The notes: a model not told the origin generated them from the sequence alone. 64,000 nucleotides of DNA from Vandiemenella viatica (GCA_031002005.1 JARYHS010008074.1:5340924-5404923); one strand, 5' to 3'. Counted from the stretch's first letter, positions 44,442 through 57,080 are shown. Numbers and translations are program-made.

Positions 44442-45180
44442 ATCTAGAAGCTTTCTGGCTCAGATGTGGCAGGAAAGTGAGTGTTCCAGCTGCTAGAGGC
44501 CATCAGCAGATGCACTAGCGCGGATGGGTCCGCGAATTTGCATTCAACTGTGACACAGCGTGTCACTCTTCGTCGAGCAGATGCGACATCGGTAAAGTAC
44601 CAACTCAAAGGTCCGTACTCCCATAGAGTTTTAACGAGGCTTGCTAACCCGTAAGCGACTTCTGGGATTAGTTTCTCCGCTCTCATCACAACAATTTTTC
44701 TGAGCTAACAAACTTTCCATGTTGATTAACTTTAAATTTTATGCATCTTGCTCATCATAACTAATTCAAATGATATTTTTCACTTTAAATGGTACCCCTG
44801 GGATTATTTTGTAAATGTTAACTTTAATTTGTTGGCCTGCTACGCCACTTTATTGTATATTGACTTTGCAAAATCTTCGAAATATTTAAAATCTGTTTAT
44901 GTTTGCATTTACCTGGTTAATTGTAAACCCCGGGTATTGCTTGTTTATTTTCTTTGATAATATTGTATTTTACGTAACGTTAAATATGCCCGGCATTGTA
45001 TAAGCCAGAAGACAGAATAAATTGAATAATTTTTGTGTAACTTAAATTCTTGCAGCATTCAAGGTTCGAGTTCACCAATTAACCAAAGTAGAAAATTGAT
45101 ATTCATACTTCCGATAAAACATCTACGTGATGGATTCCCCCCCCCCCCCCCTCCCTCTCCGAACAAACCGTTCTAAAACA

Positions 45181-45500
45181 GGCTCCAGGACCAGACGGTA
45201 TCCCTACAGGATTCTACTCCAGGTATGCAAAGGAAATTGCACCGTATTTGATGAAAATATATACCGCCTCCTAGGATCAAGGAAAAATACCAGCCGAATG
45301 GAAGACCGCCATCGTAAGTCCAGTGTTTAAAAATGGGAATGTTAATGACCCTCAAAATTATAGGCCGATCTCTTTAGCATCAATATTTTGTAGGATTTTA
45401 GAACACATCATTTATTCAAATGTCATGTGGATTTTGGATGAAGGTGAGCTTTTAAACCCAAATCAACATGGATTCAGAAAAGGCCGATGATGCGAAATGA
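45181..45500 (+). pseudogene. CR1-like RT fragment, continuation of copy 2
   Basis: Starts APGPDGIPTGFYSRYAKEIA and continues with IPAEWKTAIVSPVFKNGNVN, DPQNYRPISLASIFCRILEH and LNPNQHGFRKGR, closely matching copy 1 at 6360-6660. A frameshift lies near 45265. It stops at about 45495, where the dispersed repeat begins. Confidence 0.8.
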
Positions 45501-45504
45501 TCAG

Positions 45505-45660
45505 TGATACCGAGAGAAACCATTCTGTTTCACAGAGTGAAGTGAATACACGCTTTAAAGTGTAGACTTGGCTCAGAAGAAGATCTCATAACTTTTTGTC
45601 ACTACACGAGTATGAGACTTGGCACGTTTTTACAAGAATTGTTTTTGTGAGATGAATCAG
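45505..45660 (-). repeat. Dispersed repeat, copy 2
   Basis: The plus strand here (ACCGAGAGAAACCATTCTGT, AAAGTGTAGACTTGGCTCAG, ATCTCATAACTTTTTGTCAC) is the reverse complement of 28860-29006. It interrupts the CR1 RT fragment. Confidence 0.65.
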
Positions 45661-46563
45661 TATTCACCAACGGGAGCTTGAACTAACGGTCTCCGGAATG
45701 CGATGACAGACTATATAACTTGCCTATGCTTCGTATTGTTTGTTAAAATATTGTTTTTAATATTAAATACACAATTAAATGACTTTTATACGGTTCTGTA
45801 TAAACTGTTGGGCAGTATCGTATTGATCTTATAGAATCAATTGATTACAATTACAGATTCGTTAAATCAGTTTCAATAATAACTATTTTAGATTACATGA
45901 AAAGCGTCATTTTTCTCCTCTCGGAGTGCAAATTGTGCTCGTCTTAGTTACAGAATTCAGAACGTGGAGGAATCTTTGAGGTAGTTTAGAATAGGAGTGA
46001 ACAATGCCCACAGAAAACCAGGTGTACTTTAGTGGAACAGAGGTGCATCTTAACACCTCATTACATTGTTGTGAGCTCGGGCTGGTTAGGTACAGTGATC
46101 GCTTTTATTACTCTTGTAGAGTACACGCTTGTGTTACGAACACCTTCAATATATCTCGTCATTATGTAATTAATAATATTAATATTTCTTTGTTACCGAG
46201 TCCAAAATGAGAGTATGAATACAAGAGACTGCACGATATTGGCTCGATTGTGACAATAGCCGTCGAACACCTACGTGCCATACATCTTGTCACTTTGTTG
46301 TTAATAATTCCCTTTGCTGTCCAAAGTCAATATTAGGAGACCAATATATATATTCATGTTTTTTTTTTTTTTTTTTTACCATAAGAGTTTCCGTTACATA
46401 GAACGTAGCTTTCTTAATTAGAATAAATTAAAATAGAAACACGTGTTAATTTCTTCTAGGTTGCTGGACGTTACAAAGAGATCGTATTTACTGACGCGTT
46501 AGTTTGTGAAATTATTTCGGTAATTTAACATTGAGTTAAACAATATTTGTAAATTATTTTGTA
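45661..46563. other. Unassigned DNA
   Basis: AT-rich, no recognisable gene. A T run lies at 46360-46377. Confidence 0.45.
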
Positions 46564-48570
46564 CTAGCTGACCCGGCGAACTCTGTTCCGTCTTAGAGGC
46601 AATAAATAAGCAGATTTTTATTTTATTAAGTTCAATTTTTTATTAGGAAATACAAATAAAAAAATTAAATATTTTAATGATTCTTTATTGTTCATGTATT
46701 TTGGTGCATATGTTGCACTCTTCAGTTAAGTACCTATTGATACACCACATTTTTTGTTTTATTATCAGGCGCAAGAACAAACAACGCAGATAGTCTTCCG
46801 ACCCGTGAACATGCCACATATAATTGACCATGGGAAAAACATGGATATTCCAGATTCAAACCACAAACTTTCAAGGATTGGCCTTGTGATTTGTTAATGG
46901 TCATGCTCCTCCAAAACATCTCGAGTCATTGCGTAGATCTTTCAATTTTCGGTTAAGTGCTTCTAATGCACGTTTATGCGCCATTGTGCATTCGACCCAG
47001 ATGATGATTTTCGATGCTGATAAAACTTTGGCCATTGCTGAGTTTTTTTGCAATATTACATGTTGGTTCTTCAATAGTTTGAAGATTTAACGGCAATTTT
47101 TAATGCTGAATGAGCCCTACGGCATCCTTCTAACAATGTGGCTGCTATTCCAGAAGAAGCAACTGCAACCGCAATGTTGGATCTCGCACGAACAGTGGCT
47201 AAAACTACTGACATGAGGAATGTCTTACCAGTTCCACCAGGGGCATCCAGGAAATATAAACCACCATTTCCATCATCAATTGCCTTCTTTAAAGTATCAT
47301 AAACTTCCTTTTGTTTGGGATTCAACAGGGGTACATTCGTTTGAACTACTAAATCTAATTCCTGGTGATCATATTCACGTTCCCGTTCCAATTCTCGATT
47401 AAATGCGTCATTCATTTCACGATTTGGCGCTGGCTTTCCTCACCTGACTAATAAACTACCGCTCATGAGGTAACACATGTCTTCGATCAAGAGTAAAGCC
47501 CGATTATGTATCTCCTCATTCATCTCAAGATCGTGATTTCTGGAACTGACACGAATTTGATGTAAAATATCTTCTGACATATTATCCTTGTATTTGTGCC
47601 ACAGGTTAGATGGGTTCGATGGAAAGCATGTCGATATGGTGATAGCAAATAATGTGCGTATCTGACTTGGAGATGCAGAGATGATGGCTTCAACGATTGT
47701 CGTATCCCAATGGGTATCGTTTTCTAGTAAATTGAGTTCTTCACATGCAGAACGATATGTTGGGAATATTATACCATTAACAGTGCGTAGTGCCTCAATT
47801 GACGTTGGCTCACGCACATTTACCAGCAACAACCGCAAATAGAAGCATTCATCATTCACTGGATGAACTGTATACATACGACCAAGAGCATTAGTAGAAC
47901 GCACATCCGGATAACCAGGAACCGCATCGCCTTGCTTCCGTCGTTGAAAATTCTTCGATGAAGCATTCCAAGTGCATCTCCGAGTAGAGCAAAGTTCGTG
48001 CAAAAGGATCGCTTTGGCAGATCGCAAAGAAACTGGTCAATGTTGTCGCTGGAGGTGTTTCAGCACGCTGAACAACATTCGAAGCCGTGAAATATACTCG
48101 TTGACCATTCTCCAGATGCACCGCCAAATGCACAACAGTAGGATGACGTTCGTGAATAGGGAATGCGAATATACGCCAAATAGCTTCATTACAGTTCACA
48201 TAACGACCAACTTGATAGCGCGCAATTTCATCGTTGGTATTAGAGGATTGGATGCCAAAAACCGCCATATCGCTGCCTTTTGTGACATATTTGCAAATGT
48301 ATTTTATGGACTTTATTGAATTGCAATACTCAACGTTGCAATGTGTCTTGAACGTTTTGGAAATAAGTGGCAAATATGGAACAATCCAACTGTTGTCGAC
48401 AGCAAAATCCATTCTTTTCACTTTTGTTGTGATAGTTCGCCGTTATCATCTGGTGAGCGACGCCGATACAGTGGATAACCATTGTGACGGTCTCCGCCGT
48501 TAATTTCCGTGTATATCGTTTGGAACACTTTCCGTCGACCATGCAATGTGACTGGGGATTGATGGGGCCA

Positions 48571-48822
48571 ACCGAGCGTGGCGGTGTAACGGATAGCGTT
48601 CTCGCCTCGCATTCGGGAGGACGGCGGTTCGATCCCCGTCCGGGCATCCAGATTTGGGTTTTCCATGGTTTCCCAAATCACTCCAGGCAAATGCCGGGAT
48701 GCTTCCTTCAAAAGGCCATGGCCGAATTCCTTCCCATTCCTTGGCCCCATCCTTGCCCCACATCCTTTCCCGTCTCTAAAGACCTCGCTGTTGAGAGACG
48801 TAAATACAATAAAAAAAAAAAA
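48571..48822 (+). repeat. tRNA-derived SINE with 13-bp target duplication
   Basis: The 13-bp sequence ATTGATGGGGCCA flanks it (48558-48570 and 48823-48835). The head is tRNA-like: an A-box-like TGGCGGTGTAACGG (48579-48592) and a B box GGTTCGATCCC (48624-48634). A body with GGGTTTTCCATGGTTTCCCA follows, and a short A tail ends it (48809-48822). It is opposite in strand to the Helitron gene. Its removal restores the Helitron reading GPCGPIN|PQSHCMVDG. Confidence 0.88.
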
Positions 48823-49536
48823 ATTGATGGGGCCACACGGTCCATGAATCATATTTGTAATTACAACATCATGTAGGTCTGGATCGGCTTCGTGATCGGG
48901 AATCTCGGCACATATGATATCATCTATTTGGTCTGGTTGAATTCTTTCCACTAACCAAATAAGAATGTGTGCGTGCGGCAGGCCTCGTTTTTGCCATTCT
49001 ATTGAATACATCCAGCATCGAGTATCTCCAAAGACGCGTTTTTTTAACAATGTAGTTCATTAGGGATCGCATTTTTTGCCTGAATACACGTGCTGTGATG
49101 TCGTGTCGATCACTTGATGTTTGTCCGGGCAGCAGCAATTGAACAATTTCTATCCATTTTGGATTACAGGTAAAAGTAATAAAGAGATCTGTCCGACCGT
49201 AATGACGAACATATGTCATTGCATCTTTCGCATATTCATGCATATGACGTGGACTATCTATGTACGTCGCCGGCAGAATAGTTAATCGACCAATATTAGC
49301 TGCATTTCCTTCAGTAAGAATTGCATCACATAAATGGATATACTCCTCAGAACGCAGTTTGGCTTGGTTCAACCTAATGAAAGTTAAACGCTCCGTTTCT
49401 ATTTTGACGTACATGTCGACGCAATACTGCTGAAACAATCGACGATACTGCAGCAAATAGTTGTCAGCGTTTTGACGAATCATCAAACTATATGCGTGAT
49501 AATTCATCGAGCTAACTTTCTTTGTAGTTTCTTCAC

Positions 49537-49743
49537 CTGAAATTAAAACAGTAGATTTAATATCTCGTATGTAAATTTTAGTATAATTATAAAGGGGTGA
49601 AGATAAATGTTTTTAAATGGGATGCCAGTCATTTGTCCAATTTTATCTATACAAACAACCCCTAATCTTTTCCTGGTAATAAGCAGTGTAAAACCAAAGA
49701 ATGTAAAATGTACGTCATGTTGAACTATGATACTGATTCTCAC
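49537..49743 (-). other. Helitron 1 intron 2 (207 bp)
   Basis: On the minus strand the donor AATG|GTGAGA and the acceptor TTTCAG|GTGAAG bracket 207 bp. Splicing joins NPLNG and EETTKK in one frame (phase 1). The interior has no coding content. Confidence 0.7.
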
Positions 49744-50640
49744 CATTCAATGGATTTATCATTTTGATATTAAAATAATAACCATCTTCTCCTTGCCAAA
49801 ACATCAGCGGGTATTGCAACGTGTCATATGAACGATGTGTTTCAGATATTTGTTGCAGTTGCCCAGTATCGCGACGTGTAAGCACAATATCGCGTGTTTC
49901 CAAGTGTTCACCAACAATCAGGATGGCATCTTCATCTATTGTTGGAGCGTTAAATGTGCGTTCGTCTGTTCCAGATGGTCCTTTATCTGCTCTGATCACG
50001 ACTTTGTAGTCATTATTTGGCATGCGCGCCAAAGCACTCTTGAACAACCTAACCAACGCATGATATTCATGAAGTAGTTGCTGCAAATCTTCAAGAATTG
50101 CTCTTTTCATTGCTCCATTGATCTCTTGACGTCGATCAAATTGTTCTTCCATGTTGCCCATGAAGTATATTTGTAAAAATTTATGCTGTGCATCTTCGAG
50201 AGGTTGCAATGATCCAATTCGATGGTGAATCTGTCCTTGTATCTACAAAATAAAAAGCAAAGACAGTATTACTGATTTATAAACACTTTTTTTAGAATTA
50301 GCGATCATAATACGTATTAGTGATGTGCCGAATCGTTAAAAATGTATATCCGCGGATACAGATACAGATACGGATCATTAGTGTCTAGATCTACGGATAC
50401 GGATACGGATACGAATTTCAACTTCCTCAACTTGGACCGACAGTGAAAAAGTCGTCAGCTGCGATGTATTATTCACAAGCGTCCAGCTTACGCGAAGTGT
50501 TTTTTGATCTTGTACTGTGCGTGTTTATGTTTATATTTTAGGATGACATAGGTTTGCGTAGATAATATACGTTTATGTTTTTTTGGGAAGTTGTAAGTTA
50601 AATAAAAATAATTTATACAAAAGAGTATAGTAGTGTAATA

Positions 50641-51385
50641 TGGAAATATTTTACTATAGTAAATGACGAATCTCCTAAATACAACTTTCTTAAAAATTCA
50701 TCTTCAGACGAAACACCCACAAAAATATGAGTTATTCTTAAAAGAAGACTCCGCTAAGAAGATTGCCGGCGAACACATTCATCAGGGAACGTCTTTAGAA
50801 ACGGTAAAAAGATAATTCAGAAAAACATTTTTAACGAATACATAGAAAAAGTAAAAATGTGGGATAATAAAAATTATTTAAAACTATTTAATTGCAGAAA
50901 TGATAGCTTTATCTGGATTACCTTCTCAACACGTAGAAGATTTTGGGTTCCGACGATTGCTGGATAATGTTATTGCAAATTATGTTCTAAAGGGCAGGAA
51001 ATATTTTACGGAATTTATCTGCAACGAACTTTAGGATCGAAAATAAAGACGTGTTGAAGGATTTTGAGTGTGTTTCCTTCACATCCTATATCTGGTAGAA
51101 TTTTTGGTAAGTTGTTTCATTGGTATCCAGAACATAACAAAAGATTTTATAAGGGAAAATATCGTTTTAAAAGAGGAGATACTTGAAGAACGCCAAACGG
51201 GAGATTACATTTTGGAAATATTTCAAGATATGTATAAAGGGTGGGGAATTCCTAACAAAATGTGCACTGCGTGGTAAGAGATGGAGAATCCAACATGAAA
51301 AGTTCCTGCACTTTATCTGACGTAGATAATATTGATTGTGCAGCACATCAGCTGCACCTGATTGTTAAAAAAATCTGTTAACAAT
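50641..51385 (+). pseudogene. BED-type hAT transposase, N-terminal and central part
   Basis: The start of a BED zinc finger (WKYFTIVNDESPKYN) is followed, after loss of its Cys pair, by FLKIHLQTKHPQKYELFLKE, then IALSGLPSQHVEDFGFRRLL and FIRENIVLKEEILEERQTGD. The catalytic-region remnant is VRDGESNMKSS and IDCAAHQLHLIVKK. The order is that of ZBED-like hAT transposases. It is spread over three frames with stops and is dead. Confidence 0.75.
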
Positions 51386-51475
51386 AATAGTAAATAAATG
51401 GGTCGCACATATTTATCACTAGCAGTTACCCGAGACTTCGTCCGCGTTGAAGAGTGTTGTAATATAAGATTTTCT

Positions 51476-51775
51476 AGAGAGGTCTGGTTGCTCAGTGGCG
51501 TCCAACTGGAGATGGAAAAGTCCCCAGCTTGAATCCCAGTCTCGGCGAGGATTTTCTAAGGTCCTTAGCTCGACCTTCACCTCTGGCATAGGTTGTTGTG
51601 TGACGTGAATTACGCCAGAATGCTCACTTAGTTCTGATTCCGTGTTGAACTGTGAGTCCTCTATGTCCGGTAGGATTACTGGGCTACGTTAAGAGGCTAC
51701 AAAATGGGCTGATTGCGGAGACGTAAAGAAGCTTTGTCACCAGGTCAATATGACCATAAAATTTATTTTAGAGCT
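51476..51775 (+). repeat. tRNA-derived SINE-like repeat
   Basis: CTGGTTGCTCAGTGGCGTCC (A box) at 51485-51504 and AGCTTGAATCCCAGT (B box) at 51526-51540 are spaced as in tRNA-type promoters. A body of about 230 bp without similarity to the SINE at 48571 follows. No poly(A) tail or target duplication was identified. Confidence 0.55.
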
Positions 51776-53905
51776 ATTTTTATTAGTAATAGTAGTAATA
51801 AATGTCACAATAAAATAACAAAAATTTATTTATGTTCCACAACTACTTCACTGAATTTTTAAAACAATAAAATATTCTGTTTTTTAGGATAATTTTCAGT
51901 TTAATATATCCGTATATACAATATTGGGGATTTGTCTCCTAGGTTTTGGCTATTTTCTTAGCCCTAGTTTTCTTACATTTCTTTGAAATATTTGAATTTC
52001 GTTTACCCAGCATCTCTTAAAATTGCTAATTTCATCTCGCGAATAAAAATGAATATAGTTTTAACTAATGGAAGCTCAAAAAGTCAAAATATTAGCAATA
52101 CAATGATGGAATCGACTAAATATCAACAACAAAAAATACTAACATCCAAACAGCAAATAAATACATAAGTGGCCCAAGAACGTTCATTTCCGTTAAAAAA
52201 ATTGCAATACTAAAAATGAATATTTTGATTTGCATTGAAAATCTGAATAAAAATCTTTAAAAAAATGAAACTTAGCTCTTTGAATATTGATTTTGTTTTG
52301 AGGATATATTGGTTTCATCAACAGAAATTTAGATATTATAGTAGTATGTATAGTAGTAATTGATCCTTTTATCCATAATGATCAGTGGTATTGTGGTAAT
52401 GGTTTCTCTATCTGTGGAAACAGTTGAATTGCCTGTAGACCAGTTTACTATAGTTGATTCGTTTGGAGCCATTAATTCTGCGCTAAAATATAAATTTCAA
52501 TATTAATATAGCAATTGATTCTTTCTTCATAATTGGTTTCTCAATCTGCCAACAGAATTGAATGTCTGCCGGCAAATTACCACTCCACTTGTCTGCCACT
52601 CCACTATCTCAATAAAACATTTATAAATTTCAAAAATCGGTCAACGCCACGTGTTCTGCTAAATCATCCACGCATATTATAAATCTTATGATACAATATC
52701 GGAACAAAGGAACACATGACATCACTAAAATAGCGCTCTTTAAATAACTAATAATGTTTCATTCTGGCCCAGGCTGCATTTCAGCCAAGTCACAAACTCA
52801 GCTTATATTACCGCTAGAAAATCAAAGCTTCTATCAGTTGCGCATTAATACATTCACTATAGGGCCTCTTGCATGTTAGTGACGTTATGAATGGCGAAAT
52901 AAACTTGACTCATTATTCCAGATCGCGATACTAAATGAACCCAAATAATGACGTTGGCAATGTGTAAATTAAATACTGAATTCATCTAAAACTACATTCA
53001 TTCGCATGAAGTATGTCATCAGCATCATGACAGTTATTGGAGTAACGTAATAAAAAAATTATACTAAAATGCTTGTAACTTACAGTGTACAACGAAAAAT
53101 CTATAATTCTCTACAACTCTAAGACAACTTTCGTTAATATTGCTAGTCAAGTTAACATCTCGATAAAGTGACTGTTACAGATCGTGATTTAGTAAGGTGT
53201 ATAATTGCATTCAATATAGTTTGATTTGTTAGCGGCAATATTAACAGGGATAGTGGTTTGGTTGAAATGATGCCTGGACCAGATTGATTTTTGTTACAGC
53301 ATAAGGCAGAAGGAACTTAGTTATTATTAATAATAAGTAAGCAGCTTTCATATGCTCCTTGTAAATTGTGTATTGTGTTGTAAACGACTTCCACTGTTAC
53401 TTCATGAAACAATAAGTTTCTACATTAGCCCATTGAATATATTCGTTTTAAGTGTAGCATTCCATAGACAATTTGCAGAATATTGAACAGTAAGTAAAAA
53501 GCAGTTTCGTGAATCATAGTCTCTATTATTTGTACAAAAATTCTGAACAAAAAATAAAAAGGGTTAGTTAAGTTTAAAATTTCGGCAAAAATAATTTGTA
53601 ATACAGAGATTGTAGGTTCAAGTTTACATCGTGATACACATCAATCACTTAAGATACAATTATTGTGATTGAGGCTTTGATTTTGTAGCGACAATTTTAA
53701 CGGAGATTGTGGTTAGATTGAAATTCTGCCTGGACCTTAGTTATCAGTTATTTAAGAAACTTTAATAAGCACTACGTCACGGTGTGACGTGATGTATCGC
53801 GACGTAAACTACTCCCCAAAAAAGAAACAGGAAATAAATTAAATCGCAATAGAACTACGACATTTTGCACTTTTAGTGAACCGACTTTCGTGATGGTATA
53901 CTAAT
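51776..53905. other. Non-coding interior of the non-autonomous Helitron
   Basis: AT-rich, with no ORF of recognisable family. No second element boundary was found. Confidence 0.45.
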
Positions 53906-53929
53906 ATTTTTTTTTTTTTTTCGCTGATG

Positions 53930-54880
53930 TCAGTCTTTCGACTGGTTTGATGCAATCCTCCATCCTTTCCTGTCCTGTGCTAACCTCTTCATTTCTACAT
54001 AACCCATACAGCCCACGTCCTCAATTATCTGTTTCATATATTCTAATCTCTGTCTTCCTCTACAGTTCTTACCTTCAACTGTTCCCTCCACTAACAAATT
54101 AACCAATCCAGAATGTCTCAAAATATGACCTACCAGCCTGTCTCTTCTTTCCGTAAGCTTCGTCCACAAACTTCTTTTCTCACCTACCATTTCCAAAACT
54201 CGTTCATTTCTTACTTTGTCAGTACACTTAATTTTCAGCATTCTTCTGTAGGACAACATTTCAAATGCTTCAATTTTCTTTCTTTCCGGTATTCCTAAAG
54301 TCCATGTTTCGCTACCATAAAGTGCTGTGCTCCACACATAGAGTTTTAAAAAGTTCTTTCTAATTCCTAGATCAATATTTGAAACTAAAAGATTTCTCTT
54401 TTTCATGAAGGCTCTTTTTGCTAGTGTTATTCTGCTTTTAACATCATTCCCGCTTCGGCCATCGGTTGTAATTTTACTTCCCAAGTAACAGAATTCACTT
54501 ACTTCTCCTACTGCATCAGATCCTATTTTTATATTTAATCTACTAGTATTGATATCATTTCTGCTACATTTCATCACTTTTGTCTTGCTTTGAATTACAT
54601 TCAGTCCAAAATCTTCCTTCAGTATTTTGTTCATGCCATTCAGTAACTTCTCAATATCCTCAGCGCTCTCTGCTAACAAGACAATGTCATCAGCAAATCG
54701 TAGCATACTGATATTTTCTCCCTGAAAACTTATACCACATGGAATTTTTTCTTTTACTTTCTTCAGTGCTTCTTCAACATACAAGTTGAATATTAACGGG
54801 GATAGACTACAACCTTGTCTCACACCCTTTTTAACTGATGCATGTCTCTCGTGATTCTCTACTTTTATTATAGCCACTTG
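53930..54880 (-). pseudogene. RTE-like ORF2 copy A, RT active site and C-terminal domain
   Basis: The frame reads VRQGCSLSPLIFNLYVEEAL, LRFADDIVLLAES (intact FADD, codons 54697-54686), EFCYLGSKITTDGR, VWSTALYGSETWTL, and the C-terminal block RRDRLVGHILRH to GWRIASNQ. The upstream RT palm lies in the duplicated region (55025-55626) in other frames. About 130 bp separate it from the palm motif AFVDLEKAFYNV (about 54985). Confidence 0.8.
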
Positions 54881-55024
54881 ATTCTTATATAGTTTATAGA
54901 GTATTCTTCTATCTCGATACTTTTAACCTGACTTCTTTAAAATTTTGAACATCTTGTCAAACCTAACATTATAAAATGCTTTTTCTAAATCAACAAATGC
55001 CATAAACGTTTTTCTTGATCCGCC

Positions 55025-55626
55025 CTTCAAGTATTAATCTTAAAGACAGAATTGCTTCCCTTGTACCGCGATTTTTCCTAAACCCAAACTGATCATCACC
55101 TACTGTGTCTTCTACTACCCTTTCCATCCTTCTGTATATTATTCTGGTCAGTAATTTTGACACATGTGATGTTAGACTAATTGTGCGATAATTCTCACAT
55201 TTGTCGGCTTGTGCTTTCTTTGGAAGTGTGAATTTGATATTTTTATTAAAATCAGTTGGAATTTCTCCTGTTTCATAACTTTTTGATATTAGCTTGAATA
55301 ATCTTTCGATTCCTTCTTCTCCTAGGCTTCAAGTATTAATCTTAAAGACAGAATTGCTTCCCTTGTACCGTGATTTTTCCTAAACCCAAACTCATCATCA
55401 CCTACTGTGTCTTCTACTACCCTTTCCATCCTTCTGTATATTTTCTGGTCAGTAATTTTGACACATGTGATGTTAGACTAATGGTGCGATAATTCTCACA
55501 TTTGTCGGCTTGTGCTTTCTTTGGAAGTGTGAATTTGATATTTTTATTAAAATCAGTTGGAATTTCTCCTGTTTCATAACTTTTTGATATTAGCTTGAAT
55601 AATCTTTCGATTCCTTCTTCTCCTAG
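55025..55626 (-). repeat. Tandem duplication (about 300 bp) within RTE copy A
   Basis: The stretch starting CTTCAAGTATTAATCTTAAA at 55025 starts again at 55327 and both units run to CTTCTCCTAGG. Unit 1 is 302 bp; unit 2 has a 2-bp loss near 55441 (GTATATTTTCTGG against GTATATTATTCTGG). Copy B has a single unit. The duplication breaks the RT. Confidence 0.88.
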
Positions 55627-57080
55627 GGATTTAAGAAGTTCTGCAGGGATCTCAACAATTCCTACTGCCTTATTTGCTTTCAAGTCATTCAGAGCTTTAT
55701 TAAATTCAGTCCTCAAAAAAGTATCTCCTAAGTCATTAATGTCGACATCACCTTCCTTTTCCATTACACTATTGTTCAAGTCATCCCCAACGTACAGTTT
55801 CTCAATGTATTCTTTCCATCGGTTAGCTCTATCTTCTGAGTTTAAAAGAGGTTTCCCATCGTCAGCTTTAATGTTCATACCTCTTTTCTTCATTTCTCCA
55901 AAATTCTGTTTGATCTTTCTATATGCAACATCTACTTTACCTACGACCATTTCCTTTTCTACTTCTTCACACCATTTTTCTTTTGCTATTTTGCATTTCC
56001 TATTTATTTGATTTCTAAATTGCCTGTACTGCTCTCTTCCTGCTTCAGCCTGAAAATTTTTGTACCTTCTCCTCTGATCCATCAGCTCCAAAATTTCTTC
56101 TGTTATCCAAGGTTTTCGGGCAGTTTGTTCCCTAAAGCCTAATGTTTCTTTACCATCTTTCATTATTTCGGTCTTCAATGCATTCCATTCGTCCTCGGTT
56201 GAGCTCCTTTCAGAGTTACTTCTTAGACCCAAGTCTTCCATTTCTGCAAATTTTTCTCTCGTGCTAGATTGTTTCAGTTTATTCACTTCCAGTCTGTTCT
56301 GCTTATTCTGCTTCCTTATACGCTTAAATTTCAGCCTGCACTCCATTATTATCAAATTATGGTCAGAGTCTATATTTGCTCCTGGGTACGATTTACAGTC
56401 TAGAACTTGATTCCTGAATCTCTGTTTGACCATGATATAATCTAGTTGATATCTGCCTGTATTCCCAGGACGTTTCCAGGTATATATTCTTCTTGCATGG
56501 TTCTTAAACAGTGTGTTTGCCGCTACTAGCTTATAGCTTTCACAAAATTCTAGCAACCTACTTCCTCGCTCATTTCTTTCTCCTAGACCAAAACTTCCTA
56601 CAGTATTCCCTTCTTTTCCTTCTCCCACTATTGCATTCCAATCACCCATGATTATTAGATTTCCCTCCCCCTTCACATATTGAATTAATTCTTCAATTTC
56701 GCTATATATTTTTTCTATTTCTTCGTCATCTTCCTGTGATGTTGGCATATACACTTGTACTAATGTGGTTGGGACGGGCTTAGTTTCTAACCACATCAAA
56801 ATAATCCTGTCACTAAACTGTTCATAATAACTAACCTGTTTCCCTACTTTCTTGTTCATTACAAATCCTACACCAGTGACTCCATTGACAGCCTGTGTGC
56901 TAATTATCCTGTGTTCCCCAGACCAGAAATCCTGTGCGTCCTTCCATTTAATCTCACTAATCCCAACAACATCTAACATTAAGTTGTTCCATCTCCCTTC
57001 TTAAGTTTTCTAACCTACCTGGACCTATTCAGACTTCTAACATTCCACGCTCCGACTCGTAGAATGTTTCTATCCATTCT
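55417..57080 (-). pseudogene. RTE-like ORF2 copy A, endonuclease and N-terminal RT
   Basis: The endonuclease is nearly complete: LDVVGISEIKWKDAQDFW, QVYMPTSQ, IIMGDWNAIVG (catalytic GDWN), YQLDYIMVKQRFRN and DSDHNLIIM (terminal SDH). A helical linker and the RT start (NKAVGIVEIPAELLKSLG, LPKKAQADKCENYRTISL) follow. The open frame begins at 56979; the first part (ILRVGAWNVRSLNR, near 57065) is in another frame because of small changes. The frame is lost at about 55440, within the tandem duplication. Confidence 0.85.

Larger units (their letters stand above)
42797..44797 (+). repeat. Long direct repeat, right copy
   Basis: Starts GGTATGACAGAGTCATCCCC and shares its order of blocks with 40358-40912, but holds the hAT MITE at 43412-44441 and about 385 bp (42956-43340) missing from the left copy. 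An AATAAA lies further right at 45016. Confidence 0.7.
40360..45180. mobile_element. LTR-like element with long direct repeats, inserted in CR1 copy 2
   Basis: A long direct repeat begins GGTATGACAGAGTCATCCCC at 40358 (left) and 42797 (right). After removal of a hAT MITE from the right copy, the two copies align for several hundred bp, including TGTCACAGTTGAATGCAAAT on the minus strand and AACGAGGCTTGCTAACCCGT. The left copy ends its similarity near 40912 and the right near 44797. The interval 40913-42796 shows no gag or pol. It could be a non-autonomous LTR element whose right LTR runs to 45180 (ending AAAACA), with a left LTR that lost its 3' part. The ends are inferred, and the near-TSD is 8 of 9. 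Confidence 0.5.
38115..45500 (+). mobile_element. CR1-like non-LTR retrotransposon, copy 2 (split)
   Basis: This has ORF1 (38115-38846), the ORF2 endonuclease and linker (38847-40359), and after a large insertion (40360-45180) the start of the RT (45181-45500). The 9-bp stretch GGCTTCAGG (40351-40359) and GGCTCCAGG (45181-45189) lies at the two edges of the insertion, in the RT block NKAPGPDG. It belongs to the same family as copy 1 (compare FVPKKFIKINKNIPWFNREV with FVPTKFIKVNKNFPWFNREV). Confidence 0.75.
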
